Positions 37,501 through 48,210 of a DNA stretch of 64,000 bases are shown here, in pieces. Under the pieces are notes generated by a model. That model was not told where the DNA came from. It worked only from the letters and a program-made list of their open reading frames with translations, and made no database searches. The stretch is from Solanum dulcamara. Its lineage: Eukaryota; Streptophyta; Magnoliopsida; Solanales; Solanaceae. The position numbers and the translations under genes were made by a program. The number at the start of each line of letters is the position of its first letter. Position 1 is the first letter of the stretch. The stretch covers positions 8,922,001-8,986,000 of the forward strand of contig NC_077243.1 of assembly GCF_947179165.1 (NCBI RefSeq), written 5' to 3'.

Positions 37501-38135
37501 GGGGATAGGGGAAGCGGAAATGGGGGAACGGGATTACAAGGTGCGGAATCAAATCCTCAAATCAACTAGTCTACTAAGATTCCCCAGATTCCCCACTTGT
37601 CCACAGGGTAAGCCTTTATTATAGTCCAGCTTTGTTAGGTAACGAACACCATAAATCAAAAACCTTTTGTTTTCTATTTAAGGAACTAAAGCTATCAATG
37701 AACAAATTGTATTTTCAGGGTTAATGAAACTAACTCAAACTGACGAACAAATTTAACAAAGAGAAACTAGTAGCCAGTGAAAGCAGGAAGAGGAAATTCA
37801 GGAGAAATAAATAAAGAAATGGAAAGGGTGGTAGCAGATTTAGAGTTAAAAGTAGCTGAAAAGATAAGTAAAAACACCTTCTTCTCCTCGAGCTTGTTGT
37901 ACCCAAAAATGGACAACCTTTCTTGGGCAGCAGTAGCAGTAAGTCCCTCTTTTGTACATCTCAGATTCTCAAAAACTTCCTCAATCGGTATGTTTTCCTG
38001 CAAACATAACCCAACCCCAACCATGAAAAAACTGTCAAGAAACAAAAATAGCAAGAAAAAATCATTGTTGAACCCTTTTACCAAATCGACAGTCTCCTTC
38101 AAGACAGCATCCAAAACTTCAGGCTTCTCCGCCAT
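31583..38135 (-). CDS. LHA1: plasma-membrane H+-ATPase (P3A-type proton pump)
   Basis: 21 exons on the minus strand; ends (high-low): 38135-38082, 37997-37878, 37310-37212, 37116-36979, 36840-36706, 36617-36438, 36337-36131, 36036-35917, 35810-35691, 35609-35487, 35399-35295, 35090-34946, 34389-34225, 34111-33873, 33705-33673, 33566-33485, 33223-33063, 32634-32449, 32364-32182, 32069-31891, 31679-31583. The spliced frame is 956 residues, the usual length. It pumps H+ out of the cell using ATP. Visible residues: TGES 186-189, phosphorylated D333 in [13 protein letters not shown] 591-598, R659 and D688 (Arabidopsis AHA2 R655 and D684), and the C-terminal regulatory domain ending YTV with T955 as the 14-3-3 site. 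It matches the tomato LHA1 / tobacco PMA1-3 / AHA4-AHA11 branch. Intron 6 starts with GC. A short upstream ORF precedes the start. Confidence 0.96.
36338..36437 (-). other. GC-AG intron of the H+-ATPase gene
   Basis: The reading frame requires HFQK|VLTAIGN. The donor is AAG|GCAAGT and the acceptor GTCAG. No GT donor nearby keeps the conserved residues. Strong AG|GCAAGT is the known consensus of the roughly one percent of plant introns that use GC. Confidence 0.85.
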
Positions 38136-38161
38136 CTCTTCTTCTTTTTTCAAACAGTGTG

Positions 38162-38179
38162 TTAGATCAAAAACACCAT
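38162..38179 (-). promoter_or_regulatory. five-codon upstream ORF of H+-ATPase gene
   Basis: ATG at 38179 opens MVFLI and stops at TAA 38164-38162, 26 nt before the main ATG. Short leader ORFs have been described for tobacco PMA genes, so a translational role is plausible; this is inference. Confidence 0.55.
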
Positions 38180-38267
38180 AAATATAAAAGTAACACAATT
38201 AGGTGAAGCAGAGGAAGAAAAGAAGAGTAAACAAGATATCGGTTTTCGAGTAAACAAGTAAGTAGGA

Positions 38268-38274
38268 TTTTATA
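38268..38274 (-). promoter_or_regulatory. putative TATA box of H+-ATPase gene
   Basis: TATAAAA on the minus strand, about 135 bp upstream of the start codon. It would give a leader of about 100 nt that includes the short upstream ORF. Confidence 0.5.
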
Positions 38275-40049
38275 AACAGACAAAGGCTCACCAAAACTCG
38301 TAGTGGAAGAGTAATAAACAGTTACAAATACTTCGCATTTCTCCCACGTCCCAACTCCGAATTTTCAATTAAAAGATTTTGTTTAACTTTTAAAATTTCG
38401 ATATTAGAACCAAAAGTATAATTATTTCTGCTTAAATTGCAAAACTTCTTCTATTTATGATCATTTATCTATCCCCTCTATTCCTTTTTAATTAAAAGTG
38501 TTATTTGACTAATATATCTCTTATTAATTATTTAATTTTTATTTATATATATGCCTCTTAATTATAAAATAATTAATGCTAATAATAAAATTGGAAAAAA
38601 AATAATTAATTCTTTAGATTATTTAAATTGACAATTATTTTGAATAAATATTTTAATATACATGACAATTAAATAGGGACCAAGCGAGGATTTTGTTTCT
38701 TAATTTTATAGGTTTCGCATGAGCACTAGTTTTTGTTACAAAACTTTATGATCTTCCCTTTTATCTTATATTTTTTAACAAGAAAAGGATCAAATATATT
38801 CATGTATTATTGGAAATAATTTAAATATATTTTTTATTATACTTTTGGTTTAAATATATCTCTCATGTTATACTTTCGGTTCAAATATAATACTCTTATT
38901 ATACTTTAGTACAAAATCACCTACGATCAAACCCACAAAAATTATAAATACCGACTACAAAATTCAACACTGATAACCAAATTCATCACTAAAATCACAT
39001 CATCACTATCAAAAGGTACAAACTCACAAACAAATATCAACTCCAGCATTATCAATATCAATTTCTTTTGTTCACCACCTTCAATTTCCTCTTCTTTGCC
39101 ACCCATCACCAACAAATCCACCATTATATTTTATTTTTTAAACTCAATCATCAATTTTATCAACCAACAACAAAGTCAAAGAAAAAAATCGAATATAATG
39201 GAGATGATAAAATCGGATAAGAATTAAAATAGAATATGATTGGGGCGGAGGGTGAGAGGATTCTGGTGGAGGTGGGGGTTGGGAATAGAGTAGGGAAGGT
39301 GATGAAAAATAAAAAATAAAATGAAGAAGAAGAAGCAGTGTGGGGGTGGGGTATGGTAGGGTAGTGGTGAAAAGAAGACTTTAATTAATTTTTTTTAGTT
39401 TACCTTTTCACCAAACACGTCTTTCTTTTTATTTTTTTTTATTTTTTTGCTGCATCAGTTTTAGGGGTAAATAAATTTATTTTTTTGTAGTACAGATGTA
39501 TAATAGATTGTCATAATAGTTTAAACGTATAATTGACTCTTCAAAACAAGTTCAGGTGAATTCATGTCTTTTTCCTTAGGTAAATAGCATTTTATTAATA
39601 GAATGGTGTTAATTATGTTAAAATATTTTAAAATAAAAGAAATTGATATTATTTGTTATAGTACTCGTTTTCTTCTTTTGCATTTATTTCATCTTTACTT
39701 CTAAATTAAAAAAATCAAGATATCTTAAATCTTCCTGCTCATGGGCCTTGCTTGGAGCCGACTATTTTCTACTCTATCTGTATTTTTCGAAATTCTGAAA
39801 TAAATATGGTGGTCCAAAATTTGATTTTTTGTTGATTGTGTAAGATTTTTGTTCATTAATGAAAAAAGTGAACTAATGGCAATTAGCACACCTACCCATT
39901 GGTAGAAAATAAAAAGCAAAATGAATTGCAAGCAAATTTAAATTTAAATTCTCAATCTTGAATATGCTTTTTTCGATCATGAATGTTTTAATTGAGGTTT
40001 TGATTATATATTTCTTTTACTACTTGTTTTTGTTTCCAAAAATTTCACT
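38275..40049. other. gene-free region upstream of H+-ATPase
   Basis: The promoter side of the H+-ATPase gene, then AT-rich sequence. No gene recognised. A purine-rich, G-rich patch lies at 39235-39375. Confidence 0.45.
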
Positions 40050-40264
40050 CGCTAAGTATTGTTTATTTACGAGATACTTGTTATTATCATAGATATTGTG
40101 TGTGTATATATATAAACTTTATTTATTTATTTATTTATCATATTATTTATATTATTTTTTAAAAAAAGCAATGACATTCTAGTCCTCTGCTTACTGGCAA
40201 ATCGAAACAACAAAAATTATATCTGTCAGTATCCAGAATTAACAAATCAATTGTTTGATATGTT
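40050..40264. repeat. left copy of 215-bp direct repeat flanking the copia insertion
   Basis: Runs from CGCTAAGTATT to TTGATATGTT. It matches 45386-45601 except for one missing A (AGCAATGAC versus AGCAAATGAC). It does not have TG...CA ends and carries no promoter resembling the element's own. It is best read as duplicated target sequence rather than an LTR. Confidence 0.85.
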
Positions 40265-40727
40265 AACAAATCAATAACTTTTACTCCAGAGTCGTAGTGG
40301 TCTCAGACTTGAACTATGACTGCTTAAGGGACATAAAATATTACTGCTCACACATAGTAATCAAGGTATTGTCACGAGCTTTATAAGCCAGCACATTACG
40401 GCCTTGTGCTATCCCGGTTTTATGAGTGCTTTTGAGAATAAGCCTAATTCTCATAGGAAGCGGCCTACTTCCATACTCACATAGGTGAAATCTATCAAGA
40501 GTGCTCCTGTAAATTTAACACTCCACCCATACGGGCTACAGATTTTCATTAAGAGTTTTTTTAAACTCAACCTCCTCAATTCACTACAGGAAACAATGCA
40601 CTCACATCATAGGGAGGGAATAAAAATAGTGCATTTTTTTCACAACAAGTCATCATATGATTCGTTTTTCCCATTGAACCTGGTTATAGGATCTCTAGTC
40701 TCCAAGTTGGGTTTCCTCATATATGAC

Positions 40728-43700
40728 TCATGTATTTATAGGCTTCAATCCCATCCCCCTCGATGTGCTCCAGACCTTTTCTCTTGTTAAGGCCTTAGTA
40801 AGAGGATCTGCAAGATTTTCACAAGATTTGACATAATCAACATTAATGGTACCACTTGTCAAATATGATCTTACATTACTGTGTTTCCTCCTTATAGGTC
40901 TGGATTTACCGTTGTAATAACGATTTTGAACTCTACCAATTGCTGCAGTGCTATCACAATGAATTAAAATTGGAGGAATTGGTTTTTCAAAATAAGGTAT
41001 TTGAAATAATAAATCTCTTAACCAATTCGCTTCCTCACTAGCTGAAGCTAAAGCAATTAGTTCAGCCTCCATGGTAGAGTTAGCAATTATAGTTTGTTTT
41101 TTTGATTTCCAACAAACAGCACCACCACCCAATGTAAAAATGTAACCAGTGGTAGAACAGGAATCACCTGCTAAAGTGTTCCAATCTGCATCAGAAAAGC
41201 CTTCAAGTACAGCAGGATATTTTTTATAGAACAAACCACAAGTTTTTGTTCCAATTAAATATCTCATAACTCTTGTTATAGCATGCCAATGTTCATTACC
41301 TGGCTTGCTAGTAAACCTGCTAAGTACTCCTACTGCATATGCAATATCAGGCCTAGTGCAATCAGTCACATATCTCAAACTTCCAATTACGCTAGCATAT
41401 TCCTTTTGATTTATCACATCAATTTCACTTTGAACAGGAAACAAGTGTACACTTGAATCAAAAGGAGTTAAAACATGCTTGCAATCAAGAAAGTTATATT
41501 TTTTTAAAATTTTCTCAACATAATGTGACTGGTCAAGGAAAATTCCATCACATGTTCTAGTAATTTTTATTCCTAGAATAAAATTTGCCTCACCAAGATC
41601 TTTCATATCAAAATGGCTTCTAAGAATGTTCTTAGTATCATCAATAACATTCATATTCGAGCCAAAGATCAATAAATCATCAACATATAGGCAAATAATA
41701 ACATGTGTATTATTCCAAGACTTATGATATATGCACTTATCACACTCATTTGTTTTAAAATCATTTTCAATCATGCAGGAATCAAACTTTTCATGCCATT
41801 GCTTTGGTGCCTGTTTCAAGCCATATAGGGATTTAGTAAGTTTACATACTTTGCTTTCTTGGCCTGCTTCAACAAAACCTTCAGGTTGTTCCATATAAAT
41901 TTCTTCATTAAGTTCTCCATTTAAAAAAACAGTTTTTACATCCATTTGATGAATATGCAAATCAAAAATTGCAGCCATAGCAATTAAAAGTCTAATGGAT
42001 GTAATTCTTGTTACCGGAGAAAAAGTATCAAAAAACTCTAGGCCTTCTAGTTGCTTAAACCCTTTAGCAACTAGTCTAGCCTTATATTTATCGATTGATC
42101 CATCTGGTTTTAACTTTTTTCGTAAGACCCATTTGCAACCAATTGTTTTACAACCTGGTGGTAAATCAACTAACTTCCAAGTTTTATTAGAAATTAGTGA
42201 TTCCATTTCATCATTTACAGCCTCTTTCCAAAAAATAGAATCATACGAAGATAAAGCTTCTTGTAAAGTGAAAGGGTCATCTCCAACATTAAAAACATAA
42301 AAATCAGGCCCAAAATCTTTTTCTACTCTAGCTCTTTTACTTCTTCTTACCTCAAAATCATCAATTTCTTTATTTTTTAAAATGGAAGAAGAAGAACTAG
42401 GTAGTGATAAAATATTTTGTTCAATTCTTTGACCCCCACTATTTTTAGAATCAAAAGGAAATTTATTTTCATGAAAAATAGCATCACCTGATTCTATTAC
42501 AATTTTATCTTCAAGATTAAAAAATCTATAGGCTGTACTATTTGAAGCATAACCAAGAAAAGCACAAGTAGTAACTTTCTTACCCAATTTTGTAACTTTG
42601 GGATCCATTAGCCTCACAAAGGCTAGACAACCCCAAACTCTTAGATATCCCAAATTTGGCTTATGACCTTTCCACAACTCAAAAGGTGTTAGTTTAGTCT
42701 TTTTATGAGGCACTCGATTTAACACATAACACGCAGTCAAAATAGCTTCACCCCAAAAATTCAAAGGTGCATTTGACTCAATAAGCATGACATTAGTCAA
42801 TTCAACCAAAGTTCTATTTTTCCTTTCCGCTACACCATTAGATGAAGGTGAATAAGGAGGAGTAGTTTCATGAATTATTCTCAATGATCTAACAAAAGAA
42901 TTAAACTCATTTGACTCATATTCACGGCCTCTATCACTTCTAATTCTTTTTATTTTCTTCCCAAACTGATTTTCAACCTCATGGAGAAAAAATTTAAAAT
43001 TTTCAAAAGCATCACTTTTATTTTTCATTAAGTAAACATATGTAAACTTAGAAAAATCATCAATGAAAGTGATAAAATATCTATTTCCTCCACGAGTTAA
43101 AATTCCTCCAAGTTCACAAATATCAGTGTGAACTAATTCTAATAAATCAGTTTTTCTTTCAACTTTAAAATGAGGCCTTTTAGTGATTTTTGCTTTACTA
43201 CAAGCTTCACACTTTTCAAAATTCTTTTTAATCACTGGGATTAATCCTAAATTACTCATGATTCCAACATAACGATCATTAATATGACACAAACGAGCAT
43301 GCCAAAAATTAGTAGAAGAAAGCATGTAAACAGAAGTAGAAATTTTATTCATTTCAACATTCAGTTTAAACATCCCATCACAAGCATACCCCTTTCCCAC
43401 AAAAATACCTTTTTTCACAATTACATATTGATCAGATTCAATAATTTGTTTAAAGCCTGCTTTATTAAGAAGAAAACTAGACATCAAGTTTTTTCTCATG
43501 GAAGGAGTATAAAGTACATCTTTCAAAGTTAATATCCTTCCAGAGGTAAAACACAATTCGACATCTCCCGTTCCAAGCACTTGAGTAGTATGAGAATCAC
43601 CGAGCATGATGGTTTTGGGCTCTCCAAAAGGAGTATATTTTTTAAACCAATCTTTGTCATAACAGACATGACGGTTTGCACCAGAATCAGCCCACCATCC

Positions 43701-44675
43701 ATCAACATTCTCAACCATGTTTATGTCTGTAATCATTGCCACAAAAGGCTTTTCGGTAACGTTTGCCTGAGGTATAGGACCACGTTTCCGGTATCTGCAA
43801 AATCGAGCAATATGTCCACTCTTGCCACAGACAAAGCACGGTCCTTTATCATAAACTTGTTGATTTTGTGCTTGGCTATTTTCACCATTATTTTTCTTGG
43901 AAAGTCTACCATTATTTTTCTTGAACTTTTTCTTCTTAGGCTTCAAAGAGGTATTTTTGTTAGATTCAGGAGTAATATATTTTGAAGTAACTAAATTTAC
44001 CTTCGTTGTGATGTTGCTCTCTTCATTTTGTAAAAGTGCATCTTGGCCCCTTGCCTCCTCTTCCATGCGGATTTTCATGATCAAAGTCTCAAGAGAGGTT
44101 TCCTTTTGTTTGTGGCGCATAGGTTTTTGAAACTCCTTCCATGAAGGTGGAAGTTTGTCTATTATGCCACAAACAATAAGATTGTCTCCAATATTGACTT
44201 CCTCAGACCTGAGCTCTCCAACGATCATTATAAAATCTTGAGCTTGGTCTATCACTGATTTATCATCCACCATTTGGAAACGAAAAAATCGACTAGCAGC
44301 ATATTTTTTCGCTCCAGCTTCTTCGGTATCATATTTACTCTGCAATGCTTTCCATATTTTCTTTGCACTAGAGTAAGTTCTATCATAATAATCATAAAAA
44401 TTATCAGATAGACAATTAAGAATATAATACCGACACTTGTAGGAATCATTATTGTACTTTTCCACTTTCTCTTGATGAGAAATTAGTTCATCGTTATCCA
44501 TGGAGAGGATGTCAACTTTATTAGGATTTTTTTGAGTCAACACATATGAAACATTGAGAAGACTTAAGTAGAAAAGTACTTTACCCTTCCATCTCTTGAA
44601 ATGATTACCATTAAACCGAAATGGTTTGTTTAGATCTCCCATCTTGATATCCGCGGATTTTTCAATTGTAGCCAT
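40728..44675 (-). CDS. gag-pol: copia gag-pol polyprotein, uninterrupted
   Basis: 1315 residues from the first ATG ([20 protein letters not shown]). The frame is open further upstream only via a GTG. Domains in order: copia gag (UBN2-type, [12 protein letters not shown]) and zinc knuckle [14 protein letters not shown]. Next come protease [12 protein letters not shown] and the GAG-pre-integrase HARLCHI...CEACSKAKI. Integrase follows ([29 protein letters not shown]). The RT has [13 protein letters not shown] and catalytic [11 protein letters not shown]. RNase H has GFSDADWN and TMEAELIAL. All catalytic signatures are present and no stop or shift interrupts them, consistent with a young copy. 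Whether it is transcribed is not shown. Confidence 0.92.
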   Translation of the reverse strand: MATIEKSADIKMGDLNKPFRFNGNHFKRWKGKVLFYLSLLNVSYVLTQKNPNKVDILSMDNDELISHQEKVEKYNNDSYKCRYYILNCLSDNFYDYYDRTYSSAKKIWKALQSKYDTEEAGAKKYAASRFFRFQMVDDKSVIDQAQDFIMIVGELRSEEVNIGDNLIVCGIIDKLPPSWKEFQKPMRHKQKETSLETLIMKIRMEEEARGQDALLQNEESNITTKVNLVTSKYITPESNKNTSLKPKKKKFKKNNGRLSKKNNGENSQAQNQQVYDKGPCFVCGKSGHIARFCRYRKRGPIPQANVTEKPFVAMITDINMVENVDGWWADSGANRHVCYDKDWFKKYTPFGEPKTIMLGDSHTTQVLGTGDVELCFTSGRILTLKDVLYTPSMRKNLMSSFLLNKAGFKQIIESDQYVIVKKGIFVGKGYACDGMFKLNVEMNKISTSVYMLSSTNFWHARLCHINDRYVGIMSNLGLIPVIKKNFEKCEACSKAKITKRPHFKVERKTDLLELVHTDICELGGILTRGGNRYFITFIDDFSKFTYVYLMKNKSDAFENFKFFLHEVENQFGKKIKRIRSDRGREYESNEFNSFVRSLRIIHETTPPYSPSSNGVAERKNRTLVELTNVMLIESNAPLNFWGEAILTACYVLNRVPHKKTKLTPFELWKGHKPNLGYLRVWGCLAFVRLMDPKVTKLGKKVTTCAFLGYASNSTAYRFFNLEDKIVIESGDAIFHENKFPFDSKNSGGQRIEQNILSLPSSSSSILKNKEIDDFEVRRSKRARVEKDFGPDFYVFNVGDDPFTLQEALSSYDSIFWKEAVNDEMESLISNKTWKLVDLPPGCKTIGCKWVLRKKLKPDGSIDKYKARLVAKGFKQLEGLEFFDTFSPVTRITSIRLLIAMAAIFDLHIHQMDVKTVFLNGELNEEIYMEQPEGFVEAGQESKVCKLTKSLYGLKQAPKQWHEKFDSCMIENDFKTNECDKCIYHKSWNNTHVIICLYVDDLLIFGSNMNVIDDTKNILRSHFDMKDLGEANFILGIKITRTCDGIFLDQSHYVEKILKKYNFLDCKHVLTPFDSSVHLFPVQSEIDVINQKEYASVIGSLRYVTDCTRPDIAYAVGVLSRFTSKPGNEHWHAITRVMRYLIGTKTCGLFYKKYPAVLEGFSDADWNTLAGDSCSTTGYIFTLGGGAVCWKSKKQTIIANSTMEAELIALASASEEANWLRDLLFQIPYFEKPIPPILIHCDSTAAIGRVQNRYYNGKSRPIRRKHSNVRSYLTSGTINVDYVKSCENLADPLTKALTREKVWSTSRGMGLKPINT

Positions 44676-44759
44676 ATTGAATCTCCATAAAATTGTTGGA
44701 GAAATTATAAGATTACAAATTATAATTAAAAAATAAAATGAAGAAATTAACTTCACTTC

Positions 44760-45385
44760 TTGGCTGAGGCGCGGATATCTCGCTCTCTTTAAGGAGATTC
44801 AAGCCCACTGCAGTAAATCGTTTCACTGGTCCAGCAGTAGTCCTCTTGACTTGTCCCCTCCAGGATACAACAGCCTTATCACAAAAATGTAACTCAACAA
44901 ACTCTGGACAAGAGTTGAGTTTAAAGCTCTACACAAAGAACACCTCCCTTCAACTAATAAGAACTCTCTTTTTTATATAAACTTAACTCTCTCAATTTTT
45001 TCTTCTCTTATTCTCCCTTCAAAACAAAGAAGACCTCTCTATTTATAGGAGAGAAAATCATACAAAGATGAAAAAATAATAGAATGCCATCATTATCATC
45101 ATTTAGTGTACCATTATGATTTAGTGCACCATTATGATTTAGTGCACCACTTATTAGTGATAATTAAATTAAAAATACATAATAATATGATTTAGTGCAC
45201 CACTTATTAGTGATAATTAAATTAAAAATACATAATGGAATGATTTAGTCTTGCACTAAATAAAGATGATAATGAAAGACATTTTTATGCACTAAAGAAA
45301 GAATAATAAAGATGACATTAAATGTCATCAATGGACAATTGCTAAAATTGCAATTTAATAAAATGTTAAAATGTTCACACACTAA
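44760..45385 (-). repeat. LTR-like 5' region of the copia element
   Basis: On the minus strand it begins TTAGTGTGTGAACATT (full-length members probably start TGTTAG). It carries tandem repeats and a TATA box TATAAATA (45047-45040), then a pyrimidine- and purine-rich transcript start region. The inner end is not defined. Confidence 0.65.
45136..45239. repeat. 52-bp tandem repeat in the copia LTR
   Basis: Two near-identical units containing GATTTAGTGCACCACTTATT and a following AATTAAATTAAAAATACATAA lie upstream of the element's TATA box. Shorter ATGATTTAGTGCACC units precede them. They sit where copia U3 enhancer repeats are usually found. Confidence 0.75.
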
Positions 45386-45601
45386 CGCTAAGTATTGTTT
45401 ATTTACGAGATACTTGTTATTATCATAGATATTGTGTGTGTATATATATAAACTTTATTTATTTATTTATTTATCATATTATTTATATTATTTTTTAAAA
45501 AAAGCAAATGACATTCTAGTCCTCTGCTTACTGGCAAATCGAAACAACAAAAATTATATCTGTCAGTATCCAGAATTAACAAATCAATTGTTTGATATGT
45601 T
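45386..45601. repeat. right copy of 215/216-bp direct repeat flanking the copia insertion
   Basis: Matches 40050-40264 apart from one extra A. It continues on the right into unique sequence (GACGTTGCC), giving the inferred uninterrupted target. On the plus strand the right copy and the adjacent bases encode CQYPELTNQLFDMLTLPND, which looks like a protein fragment. Confidence 0.85.
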
Positions 45602-46800
45602 GACGTTGCCTAATGACCCAACAATCAAAGAAATCAATTAATATGTCCGTTTCTTAAGATTTTCTCACCTTTAGACCAGTGGTGGGTGGAGTGGGTATAC
45701 ATATATATTATATATATAATGGTTCACGAATCTATTTTTTTTTTGCATGAACATACATATTAATTTGATTATCTTGTTTTAATTTATATATAACTAATAA
45801 AATTATTCGCGCGAGCATAAGTAAATTTATAAAACATTTGCAAGCTTATTCATATAATAAACTCAGACATATTATCTCTCTCCTTTTTTTTTGACAAAAT
45901 AGACATATAAAAATAACACATTTTAATGTCAAATCATAAAACTACTTTAAGTAGCACATATAATTCTATGTAACTTATAGTTAATTATATTTTACTAATA
46001 AAGCTTATTGGAATTTATCTAATTGAGAAAAGAAATACTTGTAGTTTAAACTACTATTCATTTTTAAACTGTTGATTACACAAAATATATATAAATTTCT
46101 GTTAGATATATTTTGAGACGATGAATTCTATATCCTAATAAAATACAAGCTTTTTTATTAGCAATTTAAACATGAAAGAACCACCATCTCCTACCTTTGC
46201 AACACAAATTTCAAGACATGTGTGCTAAAGTCTTATTTTTGGTGGTATTATCTTGTGTTGTAAGGAAACAAAATACCATAATAAGCGACAAAGGATGTAT
46301 AAATTATATATTAATAAAAAAAATTAATTTAAAACTTGAAATATAACATAGGAATGGATCAAGAAAAAATTAGTTGAAGCTTATCTTGAGGAAGCATTCG
46401 TACTTATTTTCACAAGAATGGGAAAGCCTTTCTGATCATGTCTTCTCCAAAATTTTTGACTACTGTTCTTTGAAACTTTCTATTTAAATTTTTAGAAATT
46501 TTCTGTAAAATTGCCTCTACTCAGAGCACAATTATTTCTTAAAATTACACGACTATCAACCTCTCACATGTAAAAAAAAATTCATTATTCCAAGTAAAGC
46601 AACACATGACTATGTATAATCAATAGTAATGTAACATACATATAAAAGTTAAAAACTTCATAAATAAACTGGAGCTTCTGGTTGAAATGAATACATAAGA
46701 AAAAGGCTGCAAAAACCTGAAGTGATTTGACTGATTATTTACTTGTAAAATTGACAAACGTTAACATCTAAAAATAAATATAACTCTTTTACCAAATACC
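45602..46800. other. gene-free AT-rich region
   Basis: No gene recognised on either strand. It includes a TA-rich run near 45700-45720. Confidence 0.45.
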
Positions 46801-46808
46801 CTTAATAA

Positions 46809-46995
46809 GAGTGGCGGATCCAAAAATTTTATATTGGATACTGAACTATATTTAGTTTGGAAATAACTACATAGAGTGGGTGCTCATTTAATATATTTCA
46901 ATGAATTACTATATTTTGTACATAAATAATAGTATTTGTCACAAAAATGAATGGGTGCTTAAGCATCCATAGTTCATAACATAGGTCCGCCACTG
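46809..46995. repeat. hAT-type MITE
   Basis: 187 bp with termini GAGTGGCGGATCC and, inverted from the right, CAGTGGCGGACC. It is flanked by CTTAATAA and GTTAATAA, an 8-bp duplication with one mismatch. The GTGGCGGA terminus is common in Solanaceae non-autonomous hAT elements. Confidence 0.75.
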
Positions 46996-47748
46996 GTTAA
47001 TAACATCTCCTTTCATTATCGTCTTGAATTGCAAAATATAACTCTTTTACCAAGTATTATTAATAACATCTCCTGTCATTATCGTCTCGAATTGCAAATT
47101 CTACGGAGATAATTTTATCCATGAACTTGCTCATTTATTGTTTTTAATCTTCTGTTGGCATCATCTTTGACTCATACTGAACGAACACAAAATTTCTTGT
47201 GATCCGAAAATTTGATATTCTACCATATGCCTAAAATGCTTCTCTCTCCTTTGTTGAGGAATATGCGAAGACATACCTGTCGAATAATGCATGAAAAGTT
47301 AAGTTTCTTGCACTTCTTGACAAACATAATTGGTATGAAAAATAAGGTAACAAAATCAAATAAAATCCTATAGTTGAATAAATATTATGAAATGGAAAAA
47401 CAACCTCTCATCAAATGTAATGTTTGCTGCAAATAAAGCCCTTGATCAAATTTGGCTCATATTATTTCCAACCACAGAAAAAAATCTCTCATCAAATGTA
47501 ACGTTTGCTTGAAATATTAACTATGCATTTCTTCTAGTTATTTGAATAAATTTGACTATAACCTGTAGTAACAAAAAAAAAAAGAAGAAGAAATTAGCTT
47601 CTAAGTTCATAAAAGGTATTTAATAATTTTAGAAAAAAATCTTCGAATAGATTATACGTCTCTTCTGTAATTGGAAAACATCCTAGACACTTGAATTGCA
47701 TAATTTTATCACCTTGTTTTTCTTTTTTGATACATCCCACTATAAAAT

Positions 47749-48210
47749 ATGTTGGGTGGAGGAAGTACTATAACTAAAGTTTGATATGATAATAAATAAT
47801 AAAAATAAATTGAACACGAGAATTTTACGTGAAAACCCCTCAAATAGATAGAAGGAAAAAACCACGGGGTAGAAGGATCTTACAATGATAATATGGGAAT
47901 GGGAGTAAACTGCTCTCAAATTCAAGGAGAAAACAACAATTAACACTTCTCTCTTGTAAAAGGAACAACTTACTAAAGAGGACACTCAGGACTACAATAT
48001 TTATCTTGGTGTATAACTCTCTATGTGTTTTTACTCTTTTGGATTGTATGTTTTTTTTTGTGGGATGATCTAAATGAGGATAAGAGGCCCTCTATTTATA
48101 GGAAGCTGGAAATGCGTAAAACACATCAAGAAAATTCAAACAGTAACATCAAGAATGAATTTTTCAAGTTGTGTACATCATATATTGTTGTTTTCTTCAA
48201 CCTAATTTCT
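47749..48210 (-). repeat. part of a copia-type LTR, interrupted by a later insertion
   Basis: On the minus strand it has TATAAATAGAGGG (about 48100-48088), then ATTGTAAGATCCTT, a CCCCGTGG patch and TTTTCACGTAAAATTCTCGTG. This is the usual R-U5 pattern of plant copia LTRs. The remainder is separated by the solo LTR starting at 48211 and may continue after 50442. Ends are uncertain. Confidence 0.4.

Larger units (their letters stand above)
40265..45385 (-). mobile_element. Ty1/copia retrotransposon with open gag-pol, one LTR only
   Basis: On the minus strand the order is an LTR-like region (45385 down to about 44760), gag-pol (44675-40728) and a 3' non-coding tail (40727-40265). The tail does not resemble the 5' region, so the second LTR is missing. 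The insert lies exactly between two copies of a 215-bp direct repeat. At the left junction, AACAAATCAAT repeats a motif found 25 bp away inside the flank, as if copied during repair. No clear initiator-tRNA primer site was found after the LTR. Confidence 0.8.

Noticed and set aside
40050..45601. The 215-bp direct repeats as the LTRs of the copia element
   Set aside because: They lack TG...CA ends. A separate LTR-like region with TATA box lies inside the right copy, and the inner sides do not carry adjacent primer or purine tracts. Kept as a flank duplication, with a test given.
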